From Streptomyces sp. S.PNR 29 (GTDB lineage Bacteria; Actinomycetota; Actinomycetes; Streptomycetales; Streptomycetaceae), in contig NZ_JANUQM010000017.1 in the NCBI RefSeq assembly GCF_030386795.1, positions 62,001 through 126,000 of the forward strand: 64,000 nucleotides of DNA. The letters are read 5' to 3'. Under the pieces are notes generated by a model. That model searched no databases and had not been told where the DNA came from. It saw only the letters and a program-made list of their open reading frames with translations. Below, in pieces: positions 40,130-48,982 of this stretch (positions are counted from its first letter, which is position 1; each line of letters opens with the position of its first letter). The position numbers were made by a program, and so were the translations under genes.

Positions 40130-40165
40130 GGTGAAGCCGCTCGACGGCTGCGCCGGCGGTTCACC
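40130..40165 (+). terminator. Imperfect hairpin after the GNAT gene
   Basis: GGTGAAGCCG (40130-40139) and CGGCGGTTCACC (40154-40165) can pair with one or two bulges around a 14-nt loop. It is located between the GNAT stop and the next gene, 52 bp after the stop. Confidence 0.4.
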
Positions 40166-40317
40166 GCCACGCGTTTTTTGCCCATCCTTTACCAAGGGTG
40201 GGCCACTCGGTCCACCATGAAAGGTTGTGAGCGTCCGCCCATGGGCGAGCCTCCCGGCAGCGGACATCGCGCGTTCCTCCCCGCCAGGACCGACCATGGG
40301 ACGGAGGTGACGACGCG

Positions 40318-41646
40318 ATGACCGAAGTGCTCCTCCTCCTGGTGGCGGTCCTCCTCTCGCTCGCGTGTGGCGCCTTCGTCGCGGCGGAGTTCGCGCTGAC
40401 CACGGTCGAGCGCGGCGAGCTGGAACGGGCCGCGGCCAGGGGCGAGCGGGGTGCGCAGGGTGCCCTGAAGGCCGTACGGAACCTGACCTTCCAGCTCTCC
40501 GGGGCCCAGCTCGGCATCACGGTCACCAACCTGGTGATCGGCATGCTCGCCGAGCCGTCGATCGCCGCGCTGATCGCGGGTCCGCTGGAGGACGCCGGCA
40601 TCTCGCGCTCCACCGCGCACTCCCTCGCGCTGGTGCTCGGCACGGCCCTGTCCACCGTGTTCCTGATGGTCGTCGGCGAGCTGGTGCCGAAGAACTGGGC
40701 GATCTCCTCGCCGCTGGCCGTCGCCAAGACCGTGGGCAATGCGCAGCGCTGGTTCAGCGCCGGATTCCGGCCCTTCATCACCCACCTCAACAACACGGCG
40801 AACCGCGTCGTGCGGCGACTCGGAGTGGAACCCACCGAGGAGCTGGCCGCCGCGCGCGGACCGCAGGAGCTGGCGGCTCTCGCCCGGCACTCCGCCCGGC
40901 AGGGGGCCCTGGAGCCCGACACCGCCGAGCTGTTCGTCCGCACGCTGAACCTCGCCGACCTCACCGCGGAGAACGTGATGACCCCGCGTGTCCAGGTCAT
41001 CGCCCTCGACGCCATGGCGACCTGCGAGGACGTGGCGAACGCGACGCGGGCGACCGGCCTGTCCCGGTTCCCCGTCTACCGCGGCAGTCTCGACTCGGTC
41101 GTGGGGACCGCCCATGTCAAGGACGTCCTGACGGTGCCCGCGGAGCGCCGGCCCCGTGTGCCCGTCTCGGAGGTGATGCGCGAGCCGCTCCTCGTCCCGG
41201 AGTCCCTCACCGTCGACCGGCTGCTGGACCGGCTCTCCGGCAAGCGCACGATGGCCGTGGTGATCGACGAGTACGGCGGCACCGCGGGCGTGGCCACGCT
41301 GGAGGACATCGTCGAGGAGGTCGTCGGCGAGGTGCGGGACGAGCACGACCCGCACGAGACGCCCGACCTCGCCCCGGCCGGCACGGACCAGGACGGGCAC
41401 GCGCTGTACTCGGCCGACGGTTCGGCACGGGTCGACCATCTCGCGAGTGTCGGGCTCCGCGTGCCGGAGGGGCCGTACGAGACCCTCGCCGGACTGGTCG
41501 CGAACGAGCTCGGCCGCATACCCGCCGTCGGTGACAGCGTCGAGATCGCCGGCTGGCGGATGGACGTGGTGGACGCGACGGGACGCCGGGCGGCCCGTGT
41601 GCTGCTGCACGCCCCGCTGGACGACCAGGCGGAGGGTGCCCGATGA
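40318..41646 (+). CDS. CNNM/CorC-family membrane protein (hemolysin family) 1
   Basis: A 442-residue protein. The N-terminal DUF21/CNNM domain has transmembrane segments such as VLLLLVAVLLSLACGAFVAA and LGTALSTVFLMVVGELVPKN. Two CBS domains follow (NVMTPRVQVIALDAMATCED; RLSGKRTMAVVIDEYGGTAG). A CorC_HlyC domain at the end contains PYETLAGLVANELGRIPAVG. Such proteins are Mg2+/Co2+ transport or efflux factors. The ATG at 40318 sits 3 nt behind GGAGGTGACGACGCG. The second CNNM gene overlaps its stop (ATGA). Confidence 0.9.
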   Translation: MTEVLLLLVAVLLSLACGAFVAAEFALTTVERGELERAAARGERGAQGALKAVRNLTFQLSGAQLGITVTNLVIGMLAEPSIAALIAGPLEDAGISRSTAHSLALVLGTALSTVFLMVVGELVPKNWAISSPLAVAKTVGNAQRWFSAGFRPFITHLNNTANRVVRRLGVEPTEELAAARGPQELAALARHSARQGALEPDTAELFVRTLNLADLTAENVMTPRVQVIALDAMATCEDVANATRATGLSRFPVYRGSLDSVVGTAHVKDVLTVPAERRPRVPVSEVMREPLLVPESLTVDRLLDRLSGKRTMAVVIDEYGGTAGVATLEDIVEEVVGEVRDEHDPHETPDLAPAGTDQDGHALYSADGSARVDHLASVGLRVPEGPYETLAGLVANELGRIPAVGDSVEIAGWRMDVVDATGRRAARVLLHAPLDDQAEGAR

Positions 41647-42656
41647 CCGCCGTACAGATCCTGATCGGTCTGGCGACGCTGGTCGTCAACGCCTTCTTCG
41701 TGGGCGCCGAGTTCGCGCTGATCTCGGTGCGCCGCAGCCAGATCGAGCCGTACGCCGAGCAGGGCGACCGGCGCGCGAAGAGCGTCCTGTGGGGCCTGGA
41801 GCACGTGTCCGCGCTGATGGCGGCCGCGCAGCTCGGCATCACGCTGTGCACCCTGGTCCTCGGTGTGGTCGCGGAGCCGGCGATCGCGCACCTGCTGGAG
41901 CCGGTGTTCCACGCGGTGGGCGTGCCGACCGGTGCCGGACACGCGGTCTCCTTCGTGATCGCGCTGACGCTGGCGACGTATCTGCACATGCTGCTCGGCG
42001 AGATGGTGCCGAAGAACGTCGCGCTCGCCGAGCCGGTGCGCAGTGCGCTGCTGCTCGGTCCGCCGCTGGTGACGCTGTCCCGGGCACTGCGGCCGGTGAT
42101 CTTCACCGTCAACGCCTTCGCCAACGCCGTGCTCAGGCTGCTGCGGGTCGAGGCGAAGAACGAGGTCTCGGCGACCTTCTCGGACCGTGAGCTGGCCGAG
42201 ATCGTGAAGGACGCGAGTGAGGCGGGCCTGATCGACGACCGCGCCACGGAGCGGCTGCACGACGCGCTGGAACTGGGCCGCCGCCCGGTGCGCGACGTGG
42301 TGCTGCCGCTGGAAAAGGTCGTCTACGCGCGCGTGGGCGTGACCCCGGAGCAGTTGGAGCACCTGTCGGCCGAGTCCGGGTTCTCCCGTTTCCCGGTGGT
42401 GGACGAGGGGCGCCGGATCGTCGGCTATCTGCACGTCAAGGACGCCTTGGACGCCTCTCCGCGGGACCTGCCGTTCCGGCTGCGGGACATGCGGTCCATC
42501 GCACGGGTGCGGGAGAGCACGCCGCTGGACGACGTGCTCACGGCGCTGCGGGGCAGCCGTACCCACCTCGCGGCCGTCCTGGGGACCGACGGGCGGCTCG
42601 CTGGGCTGGTGACCATGGAGGACGTGCTGCGGGAGCTGTTCGGCCAGCGTGCGTGA
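41643..42656 (+). CDS. CNNM/CorC-family membrane protein (hemolysin family) 2
   Basis: A 337-residue paralogue of the preceding protein: a DUF21 domain (NAFFVGAEFALISVRRSQIE, LHMLLGEMVPKNVALAEPV) and a CBS pair (ELGRRPVRDVVLPLEKVVYA; ITLGT-less end HLAAVLGTDGRLAGLVTMED). The C-terminal CorC_HlyC domain is absent, so the protein stops after the CBS domains. The ATGA overlap with gene 1 implies coupled synthesis and probably a hetero-oligomer with unequal subunits. Confidence 0.9.
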   Translation: MTAVQILIGLATLVVNAFFVGAEFALISVRRSQIEPYAEQGDRRAKSVLWGLEHVSALMAAAQLGITLCTLVLGVVAEPAIAHLLEPVFHAVGVPTGAGHAVSFVIALTLATYLHMLLGEMVPKNVALAEPVRSALLLGPPLVTLSRALRPVIFTVNAFANAVLRLLRVEAKNEVSATFSDRELAEIVKDASEAGLIDDRATERLHDALELGRRPVRDVVLPLEKVVYARVGVTPEQLEHLSAESGFSRFPVVDEGRRIVGYLHVKDALDASPRDLPFRLRDMRSIARVRESTPLDDVLTALRGSRTHLAAVLGTDGRLAGLVTMEDVLRELFGQRA

Positions 42657-42723
42657 GCCGTCCAGGAGGTGCTCAGGGCCGACCGACCGACGGGTATGTG
42701 CACGGGATACCCTTTCTGCCGCC

Positions 42724-43503
42724 ATGCAGACGAATCCCACCCACACCAGCCTGGTCGCGGTCGGCGACTCCTTCACCGAGGGCATGTCGGACCTGCTGCC
42801 CGACGGTTCCTACCGGGGCTGGGCCGATCTCCTCGCCGCGCGGATGGCCGCCCGTACCCCCGGGTTCCGGTACGCCAACCTCGCGGTGCGCGGAAAGCTG
42901 ATCGCACAGATCGTCGACGAACAGGTGGACGCGGCGGCGGCCATGCGGGCCGACGTGGTCACGCTGGTCGGCGGGCTCAACGACACGCTGCGCCCCAAGT
43001 GCGACATGGGGCGGGTCCGCGGCCTGCTGACGGAGGCCGTGGAGCGCCTGGCACCCAGCTGCAAGCAGCTGGTGCTGATGCGCAGCCCCGGCCGCCAGGG
43101 CCCGGTCCTGGAGCGCTTCCGGCCACGCATGGAGGCACTGTTCGCCTGCGTCGACGAGCTCGCCGAGCGGCACGGCGCCCTGGTCGTCGACCTGTACGGG
43201 GCGCCCTCGCTGGCCGACCCGCGCCTGTGGGACGTGGACCGGCTGCACCTGACCGGCGAGGGGCACCGCCGGGTCGCGGAGGCCGTGTGGCAGGCGCTCG
43301 GGTACGAGCCCGAGGACCCCGAGTGGCACGCGCCGATACCGGCCACGGCGCCACCCGGATGGGTCATGCGGCGGGTCGCGGACGCGCGGTTCGCCCGGCA
43401 GCACCTGCTGCCCTGGATAGGCCGCCGGCTGACGGGCCGGTCGTCCGGGGACGGCCTGCCGCCGAAGCGGCCCGAGCTGCTGCCGTACGAGGGTCCGGCG
43501 TAG
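42724..43503 (+). CDS. SGNH/GDSL-family hydrolase
   Basis: A 259-residue intracellular esterase-like protein starting at an ATG at 42724. Block I is VAVGDSFTEGMSD (nucleophilic Ser in GDS). Block II Gly is in NLAVRGKLIAQIV, block III is GGLNDTLRPKCDMG (Asn) and block V DRLHLTGEGHRRVAEAV (Asp and His). It has no signal peptide. The C-terminal 50 residues are basic and proline-rich. The substrate is unknown. It follows the CNNM genes by 67 bp. Confidence 0.9.
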   Translation: MQTNPTHTSLVAVGDSFTEGMSDLLPDGSYRGWADLLAARMAARTPGFRYANLAVRGKLIAQIVDEQVDAAAAMRADVVTLVGGLNDTLRPKCDMGRVRGLLTEAVERLAPSCKQLVLMRSPGRQGPVLERFRPRMEALFACVDELAERHGALVVDLYGAPSLADPRLWDVDRLHLTGEGHRRVAEAVWQALGYEPEDPEWHAPIPATAPPGWVMRRVADARFARQHLLPWIGRRLTGRSSGDGLPPKRPELLPYEGPA

Positions 43504-43739
43504 GTCCTCAACGTCAGGGGCCGGCCGCACGAGTACGGACCCCGGCTCGAACGCGCCCCCGCGGACGTCGTCCACGTCGGCCGCCGCTGGACGCTGGGAT
43601 GTTGGGACCTTCCTCGGGGCGGTGTGCGCCGGACCTGTGCCACGCACAGGTACTGACCGAGCTCGCCGATTCCGGGGTGACGCCGCTCTCGTAGGATCCG
43701 CCGAACAGACCCGCGGCGCTGGCCTGCAGGAATCGCCAG

Positions 43740-43745
43740 TAGAAT
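43740..43745 (+). promoter_or_regulatory. Candidate -10 element (TAGAAT) of purB
   Basis: TAGAAT ends 8 nt before the GTG start at 43754 with no ribosome-binding site in between, a leaderless layout. A second possible -10 box, TAGGAT, is at 43692-43697. No strong -35 is seen for either. The rest of 43504-43739 shows nothing else. Confidence 0.35.
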
Positions 43746-43753
43746 CCATACAC

Positions 43754-45196
43754 GTGACTTCTGCGCCCGCCAAGCCCCGCATCCCGAACGTCCTCGCCGG
43801 ACGCTACGCCTCCGCCGAGCTCGCCACGCTCTGGTCGCCCGAGCAGAAGGTGAAGCTGGAGCGGCAGCTCTGGCTCGCCGTGCTGAGGGCTCAGAAGGAT
43901 CTCGGCATCGAGGTGCCGGAGGCGGCGCTCGCCGACTACGAGCGGGTGCTCGACCAGGTGGACCTGGCCTCCATCGCGGAGCGCGAGAAGGTCACGCGGC
44001 ACGACGTGAAGGCACGGATCGAGGAGTTCAACGACCTCGCCGGGCACGAGCACGTGCACAAGGGCATGACCTCCCGCGACCTGACGGAGAACGTCGAGCA
44101 GCTGCAGATCCGGCTGTCGCTGGAGCTGATGCGGGACCGCACGGTCGCCGTGCTGGCGCGCCTGGGCAAGCTGGCCGGTGAGTACCGCGAGCTGGTCATG
44201 GCCGGCCGCTCCCACAACGTGGCGGCGCAGGCCACGACCCTCGGCAAGCGCTTCGCGACCGCCGCCGACGAGCTGCTCGTCGCGTACGGCCGGGTGGAGG
44301 AGCTGCTGGGCCGCTATCCGCTGCGCGGCATCAAGGGCCCGGTCGGCACGGCGCAGGACATGCTGGACCTGCTCGGGGGCGATGCCTCGAAGCTGGCCGA
44401 GCTGGAGCAGCGGATCGCCGACCACCTGGGCTTCTCCCAGGCGTTCACCTCGGTCGGCCAGGTCTACCCGCGCTCGCTCGACTACGAGGTCGTGACCGCG
44501 CTGGTGCAGCTGGCGGCCGCGCCCTCCTCGCTGGCGAAGACGATCCGGCTGATGGCCGGGCACGAGCTGGTCACCGAGGGCTTCAAGCCGGGCCAGGTCG
44601 GCTCCTCCGCGATGCCGCACAAGATGAACACCCGCTCCTGCGAGCGCGTCAACGGCCTGATGGTGATCCTGCGCGGGTACGCCTCGATGACCGGTGAACT
44701 GGCGGGCGACCAGTGGAACGAGGGCGACGTGTCCTGCTCGGTGGTGCGCCGGGTCGCGCTGCCGGACGCGTTCTTCGCGCTGGACGGCCTGCTGGAGACG
44801 TTCCTGACCGTGCTCGACGAGTTCGGTGCCTTCCCGGCGGTCGTGGCCCGTGAGCTGGACCGCTACCTGCCGTTCCTCGCCACCACCAAGGTGCTGATGG
44901 GCGCGGTGCGCGCGGGCGTCGGCCGGGAGGTCGCGCACGAAGCGATCAAGGAGAACGCGGTGGCCACGGCGCTGGCCATGCGTGAGCAGGGCGCGGAGCG
45001 CAACGACCTCCTCGACAAGCTGGCCGCGGACGAGCGCATCCCGCTGGACCGGGCCCGGCTGGAGGCGCTGATGGCCGACAAGCTGTCCTTCACGGGGGCC
45101 GCGGCCGACCAGGTCGGCCTGATCGTCGGCCGCATCGAGGAGATCGTGAAGCAGCACCCGGAGGCCGCGGGCTACACGCCGGGAGCGATCCTCTGA
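43754..45196 (+). CDS. purB: Adenylosuccinate lyase
   Basis: A 480-residue fumarase-superfamily enzyme acting twice in purine synthesis: cleavage of SAICAR and of adenylosuccinate, each releasing fumarate. IPNVLAGRYASAELATLWSP is the typical start. LAGHEHVHKGMTSRDLTENV and RSHNVAAQATTLGKRFATAA carry the active-site histidines. The family signature is VGSSAMPHKMNTRSCERVNG near residue 284. The GTG at 43754 is supported by homologous N-termini and by the promoter layout. The glycosylase gene overlaps its stop by 4 bp. Confidence 0.95.
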   Translation: MTSAPAKPRIPNVLAGRYASAELATLWSPEQKVKLERQLWLAVLRAQKDLGIEVPEAALADYERVLDQVDLASIAEREKVTRHDVKARIEEFNDLAGHEHVHKGMTSRDLTENVEQLQIRLSLELMRDRTVAVLARLGKLAGEYRELVMAGRSHNVAAQATTLGKRFATAADELLVAYGRVEELLGRYPLRGIKGPVGTAQDMLDLLGGDASKLAELEQRIADHLGFSQAFTSVGQVYPRSLDYEVVTALVQLAAAPSSLAKTIRLMAGHELVTEGFKPGQVGSSAMPHKMNTRSCERVNGLMVILRGYASMTGELAGDQWNEGDVSCSVVRRVALPDAFFALDGLLETFLTVLDEFGAFPAVVARELDRYLPFLATTKVLMGAVRAGVGREVAHEAIKENAVATALAMREQGAERNDLLDKLAADERIPLDRARLEALMADKLSFTGAAADQVGLIVGRIEEIVKQHPEAAGYTPGAIL

Positions 45197-45741
45197 CGCG
45201 CTTCACACCGGAGGAACTGGAGGCCGCCCGCGACCGTCTCGTGCCGGACGTCGTCGCGGACGGCCTTCACGTGCTGTTCTGCGGAATCAACCCCGGTCTG
45301 ATGACGGGGGCGACAGGCCACCACTTCGCCCGTCCCGGCAACCGTTTCTGGCCGGTGCTGCACCTGTCCGGGTTCACGCCGAGGCTGCTGAGGCCGTCGG
45401 AGCAACGGGAGTTGCTGTCCTACGGGCTCGGCATCACGAACGTCGTGGCGCGGCCGACCGCGCGGGCCGACGAGCTGACGGCGGAGGAGTACCGGGAGGG
45501 CGGCCGGCAACTGGCGCTGAAGGTGGCGCGGTTGCGGCCCCGTTGGCTGGCCGTGGTGGGCGTGACCGCGTACCGGGCGGCATTCGGCGACCGCAAGGCC
45601 CAGGTGGGCCCGCAGGCGCGGATGATCGGGGACACCCGTGTGTGGGTGCTGCCCAACCCGAGCGGGCTGAACGCGCACTGGACGGCGCAGACGATGGCGG
45701 AGGAGTTCGGGCGGTTGCGGGAAGCGGCCGAGGGGCTGTGA
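45193..45741 (+). CDS. mug: Mismatch-specific uracil/thymine-DNA glycosylase (Mug type), CTG start
   Basis: A 182-residue base-excision repair enzyme. VLFCGINPGLMTGATGHHFA is the active-site block (Asn in GINPG), RPGNRFWPVLHLSGFTP and LPNPSGLNAHWT complete the Mug/TDG fold. The conserved N-terminus TRFTPEELEAARDRLVPDVV is encoded upstream of the first GTG (45241). The only in-frame start covering it is CTG at 45193, overlapping the purB stop as CTGA with GGGAG 8 nt upstream. With the GTG instead, 16 residues would be lost. It is translated with purB. Confidence 0.88.
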   Translation: MTRFTPEELEAARDRLVPDVVADGLHVLFCGINPGLMTGATGHHFARPGNRFWPVLHLSGFTPRLLRPSEQRELLSYGLGITNVVARPTARADELTAEEYREGGRQLALKVARLRPRWLAVVGVTAYRAAFGDRKAQVGPQARMIGDTRVWVLPNPSGLNAHWTAQTMAEEFGRLREAAEGL

Positions 45742-45838
45742 CTGGTGCGGTTGCCGGCGACCTCGTTGCAGCATCGGCACGCCGAGTCGGACATCGTCGT
45801 GCGGTGCGGTCGGTGCTTTCACACCACACCCGAGCCCG

Positions 45839-46282
45839 TCACGGCGGGTCTGTCTCCGTGACGACGGCCAGGAGTTGGAACGGGAGCTCCTTGTCCCACT
45901 GGGAGACGCCGAGGGCGACCCAGCGGCCCGACTCCGGTGTCTTCCACAGGTGCAGGTCCGGCACGTGGGAGCTGAGCGAGGCCCACGGCTCGGGTATGTC
46001 CTCGCCGCTCTGCGCGCGCACGAAGACACTGGCCAGGCTGAAGACCTGCGGCCGTCCCCAACGCTCGGCCAGTCGTTCGCTCAAGCCGTCCCTGTCGCAC
46101 TCGTACTGCGCCTCCGTCTCCTCCCGCTCCGTCCCGTCGTCCTCCCAGAAGTCGCCGCTCGTCGCTAATTCGGCGACGAGGTACCCGGGTCCTCCCGTGC
46201 CGGCATCCGTCCTGCCGTGCTCCGCGGGGAAGCCCCGCGTGCACAGCAGGTCGATGGTGGCGAGGTACTGCGCGATGTCCAT
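45839..46282 (-). CDS. Hypothetical soluble protein
   Basis: A 147-residue acidic protein starting at an ATG at 46282 (MDIAQYLATIDLLCTRGFPA). It is rich in Trp, Glu and Asp, without signal peptide, membrane helix or recognised domain. Notable segments are VAELATSGDFWEDDGTEREE, RWGRPQVFSLASVFVRAQ and VPDLHLWKTPESGRWVALGV. The latter resemble small immunity-like or SUKH-like proteins only in general character, and no family is claimed. It lies at the edge of the pseudogene zone and is convergent with the glycosylase gene. Confidence 0.72.
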   Translation of the reverse strand: MDIAQYLATIDLLCTRGFPAEHGRTDAGTGGPGYLVAELATSGDFWEDDGTEREETEAQYECDRDGLSERLAERWGRPQVFSLASVFVRAQSGEDIPEPWASLSSHVPDLHLWKTPESGRWVALGVSQWDKELPFQLLAVVTETDPP

Positions 46283-46323
46283 GTGATCCAGTAAAGCGCC
46301 GACCACTGACAATTGGCGGGGGG

Positions 46324-46857
46324 TCAGGCGTCCCGACGCCGCAGGCTCCGGGCACCCGCCACGAGCGCCGTGGCCGTCCAGAGCGCGGTCGCCGCGAGGC
46401 CCGTCCACGGCCCCAGGGGGCCGTCGTACGACTCGTACAGAACCACCTGCCCCGCCTTGTCGGGCAGGACGTCGGTCGCACCGCCTGCCACGGGTCCGGA
46501 TCACGAACGAGACGATGAGGATGAAGGGGATCATGATCGAGAGTGTGCCGACACCGCTGCGGAGCAGGACCGCGAGTCCGGCCGCGAACAGGGCCATCAG
46601 CATCAGACAGATCCCGCAGCCCACCACGCCGCGCACCTGCTCGCCGACCGTGAGCCCGGTCGCTGCGGAACCCATGCCCACGCGCGCCGCGACGAGCGCC
46701 GCGAAGGCGGTCACCCACCCCACCGCGAGGACCGGTACGGCGATGGCCGTCACCTTGGCCGCGAACCACCGTCCGCGCTGCGGGACCGCGGCGAGCGACA
46801 GCCGGAGCCCGCCCCTGTGGAACTCCTCTCGGAGTGGAGGATGGCTGCGAACGGCAT
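46324..46857 (-). pseudogene. ABC-2 type permease remnant, frameshifted
   Basis: Three pieces of one permease occur in different frames. The N-terminus MPFAAILHSER starts at 46857. After a shift the frame reads LSLAAVPQRGRWFAAK and continues through VTAIAVPVLAVGWVTAFAAL and CLMLMALFAAGLAVLLRSGV. After a second shift near 46495 it ends LGPWTGLAATALWTATALVA...RSLRRRDA. About 100 N-terminal residues with the first helices are missing. It starts 3 bp after the ATPase remnant, keeping the original operon order. It cannot give a working transporter. Confidence 0.8.
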
Positions 46858-46859
46858 GG

Positions 46860-47230
46860 TCAGGCCTCCTGGCGCTGTGCGGTGAACTCGGCTTCGGCGG
46901 CGGTCAGGTCCAGGTAGGCCTGCTCCAAGGTGCCCTCCTCCGCGGCCAGTTCGAGGAGCTGCACTCCTGCCGCGGACGTGAGGAGCCCGATGTCGTCCAC
47001 GCGCGCGTGGGGCACGGTCCAGTGGCCGTCGTCGTGCTGCACGGCGTCGTGACCGTGCCGGGCGAGGACGCTCTTGAGGGCTTGAGGGCGAGGGGATCGG
47101 TCGTGCGGATCCGCACGCTCGGCTGCACGCGCGCGGTGTTGAACTCCCGCATCGGGGTGTCCGCCAGCAGGCGGCCTCGGCCAAGGACCACGAGGTGGTC
47201 GGCGAAGGAGGCGGTATCGCCTTCTGGAGT
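46860..47230 (-). pseudogene. ABC transporter ATP-binding protein, C-terminal remnant
   Basis: The piece begins near 47230 with ADHLVVLGRGRLLAD, which is the D-loop/H-loop-distal part of an ABC ATPase. It changes frame near 47085 and ends with VPHARVDDIGLLTSAAGVQL and EEGTLEQAYLDLTAAEAEF, the usual tail of bacitracin-type (BcrA-like) ATPases. Walker A, signature and Walker B are gone. With the permease remnant it represents a deleted multidrug/bacteriocin-type exporter. Confidence 0.8.
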
Positions 47231-47323
47231 CCGCGCGGGCCTCGGGGGCCAAGATCGACGCCGAGCGGTCGGGCCCCTGGAGACCGTTCCGGGCCCGGTG
47301 TCCCGTGAGGTACCGGATGGGCG

Positions 47324-47536
47324 GTGGTGGAGCGGGCCCGGTTGACCGAGCGGGAGGGCGAGGTGCTGCGGCTGATGGCGCGCGGCTTGTCGAACGCGGA
47401 GATCGCCGCTCGGCTGGTCGTCGGGACGGCGACGGTGAAGTCGCATGTCAGCGCCTTGCTGGCGAAGCTGGGGGCACGGGACCGCACGCAGGCAGTCATC
47501 GCTGCGTAGGAGTCGGGGTTCGTGACGCCGGGCTGA
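47324..47536 (+). pseudogene. NarL-type response regulator remnant (HTH only, premature stop)
   Basis: The frame gives ARLTEREGEVLRLMARGLSN followed by AEIAARLVVGTATVKSHVSA, a complete LuxR/NarL helix-turn-helix. The receiver domain is missing. After residues VIAA a TAG (47507-47509) replaces the expected tyrosine codon, and the natural tail ESGFVTPG continues to a TGA at 47534-47536. A 61-residue HTH protein could still be made from GTG at 47324, but the pattern is that of decay. It was probably the regulator of the adjacent lost ABC transporter or of a lost kinase. Confidence 0.72.
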
Positions 47537-47794
47537 TCCGCCGGGTGCGCGGGGCTCGGGGGTGGCGTCGGTGGGCCGGGGTTCGGATCGGGCCGGCCGG
47601 GGGCCTGCTCGGGCGAGCCCGGGGCCTGTGTGCCGCCCCAGCAGGGGGTTGGACCGGCAGGGTCGGCGGTGCGCTCCCGCCTCGGTCCCGCCGGGCTGAG
47701 CGGGCCGGTCGCGTCGGGGGCGGTCGGCCCTCGCCCGGGTCCGCCGTCCCGAGTACCATCCGGCCAACACGGGCACGAGCTGGGAGGACGGACG

Positions 47795-48949
47795 GTGGGG
47801 CGGCTGACCGGCGGGGATCCCTCGCTGCTGCGAAGGATCAACTCCGCGGTGGTGCTGCACGCGCTGCGTGCCACGGACTGTGCCACGCTGACCGAGATCA
47901 CCCGGGTGACGGGACTGTCCCGGCCGACCGTCGAGGGCGTCGTCGAGGGGCTCATCGAGGCCGGTCTGGTCGTCGAGAAGGCGGCCGAGGAGGGCGCGGC
48001 CCGGCGCCAGGGGCGGCCCGCGCGGCGGTTCCGGTTCCGGGCCGAGGCGGGGCATCTGCTGGGTCTGGAGATCGGGGCGCACCGCGTCGCCGCACTGCTG
48101 GCCGACCTGGACGGCCGGGTGATCGGCGCCCAGGCCAGGGACGTCGACGAGACGGCCTGTGCCGACGAGCGCCTGGAGCGGTCGCGCACCGCGGTCGCCG
48201 AGCTGCTGCGCCGGGCGGGTGTGGCGCGCGGCTCGCTGCGGGCGGTGGGGGTCGCCACGCCCGGGATCGTCGAGGCCGACGGCACGGTCCGGCTGGGTAC
48301 CGCGCTGCCGGAGTGGTCGGGACTGCGGCTGGGCGAGCGGCTGAGCCGGTCCTTCAAGTGCCCGGTGCTGGTCGAGAACGACGCCAACGCGGCGGCGGTC
48401 GCCGAGCACTGGAAGGGGGCCGCCACCGAGTCCGACGACGTGGTGTTCGTGCTGGCCGGGCTGAGCCCGGGCGCAGGCTCGCTGATCGGCGGGCGGCTGC
48501 ACCGGGGGTTCGGCGGAGCGGCCGGTGAGATCGGTGCGCTGCATCTGCTGGGCCGGGAGGCGGCTCCGGAGAGACTTCTGTCGACGACGGACGAGCCGCT
48601 GCACCCGCTCGACGAGCAGGCGGTCGCCAAGGTGTTCGCGCGGGCCCGCGAGGGCGACCAGCGGGCCCGCGCGGCCGTCGACCGCTTCATCCAGCGTCTG
48701 GTGCACGACGTGGCGGCGCTGGCGCTGGCCCTCGACCCGGAGCTGGTCGTCATCGGCGGCTGGGCGGCCGGGCTGGACGGCGTGCTCGAACCGCTGCGGG
48801 CCGAGCTGGCCCGTTACTGCCTGCGGCCGCCGAAGGTGACGCTCTCGCTGCTCGGCGAGGCCGCCGTCGCCACGGGCGCGCTGCGGCTGGCCCTCGACCA
48901 CGTGGAGGAACAGCTCTTCGCGGTGGAGGGCACGGTGACGGGCCGCTGA
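47795..48949 (+). CDS. ROK-family transcriptional regulator
   Basis: A 384-residue protein starting with GTG at 47795 after GGGAGGACG. An N-terminal winged helix (TLTEITRVTGLSRPTVEGVV, residues 32-51) is joined to a ROK sugar-kinase-like domain. VGVATPGIVEADGTVRLGTA, VLVENDANAAAVAEHW and RGFGGAAGEIGALH are ROK segments. The usual CXCGXXGC zinc motif after GEIG is replaced by LLGREAAPERL, so the zinc site is lost, as in several Streptomyces ROK repressors. It probably senses a sugar or amino sugar. It is convergent with the DasR-like GntR gene, 33 bp apart. Confidence 0.9.
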   Translation: MGRLTGGDPSLLRRINSAVVLHALRATDCATLTEITRVTGLSRPTVEGVVEGLIEAGLVVEKAAEEGAARRQGRPARRFRFRAEAGHLLGLEIGAHRVAALLADLDGRVIGAQARDVDETACADERLERSRTAVAELLRRAGVARGSLRAVGVATPGIVEADGTVRLGTALPEWSGLRLGERLSRSFKCPVLVENDANAAAVAEHWKGAATESDDVVFVLAGLSPGAGSLIGGRLHRGFGGAAGEIGALHLLGREAAPERLLSTTDEPLHPLDEQAVAKVFARAREGDQRARAAVDRFIQRLVHDVAALALALDPELVVIGGWAAGLDGVLEPLRAELARYCLRPPKVTLSLLGEAAVATGALRLALDHVEEQLFAVEGTVTGR

Positions 48950-48982
48950 CGGCGAGGCCGGCGGCGCACCGACTGCCTGCGG

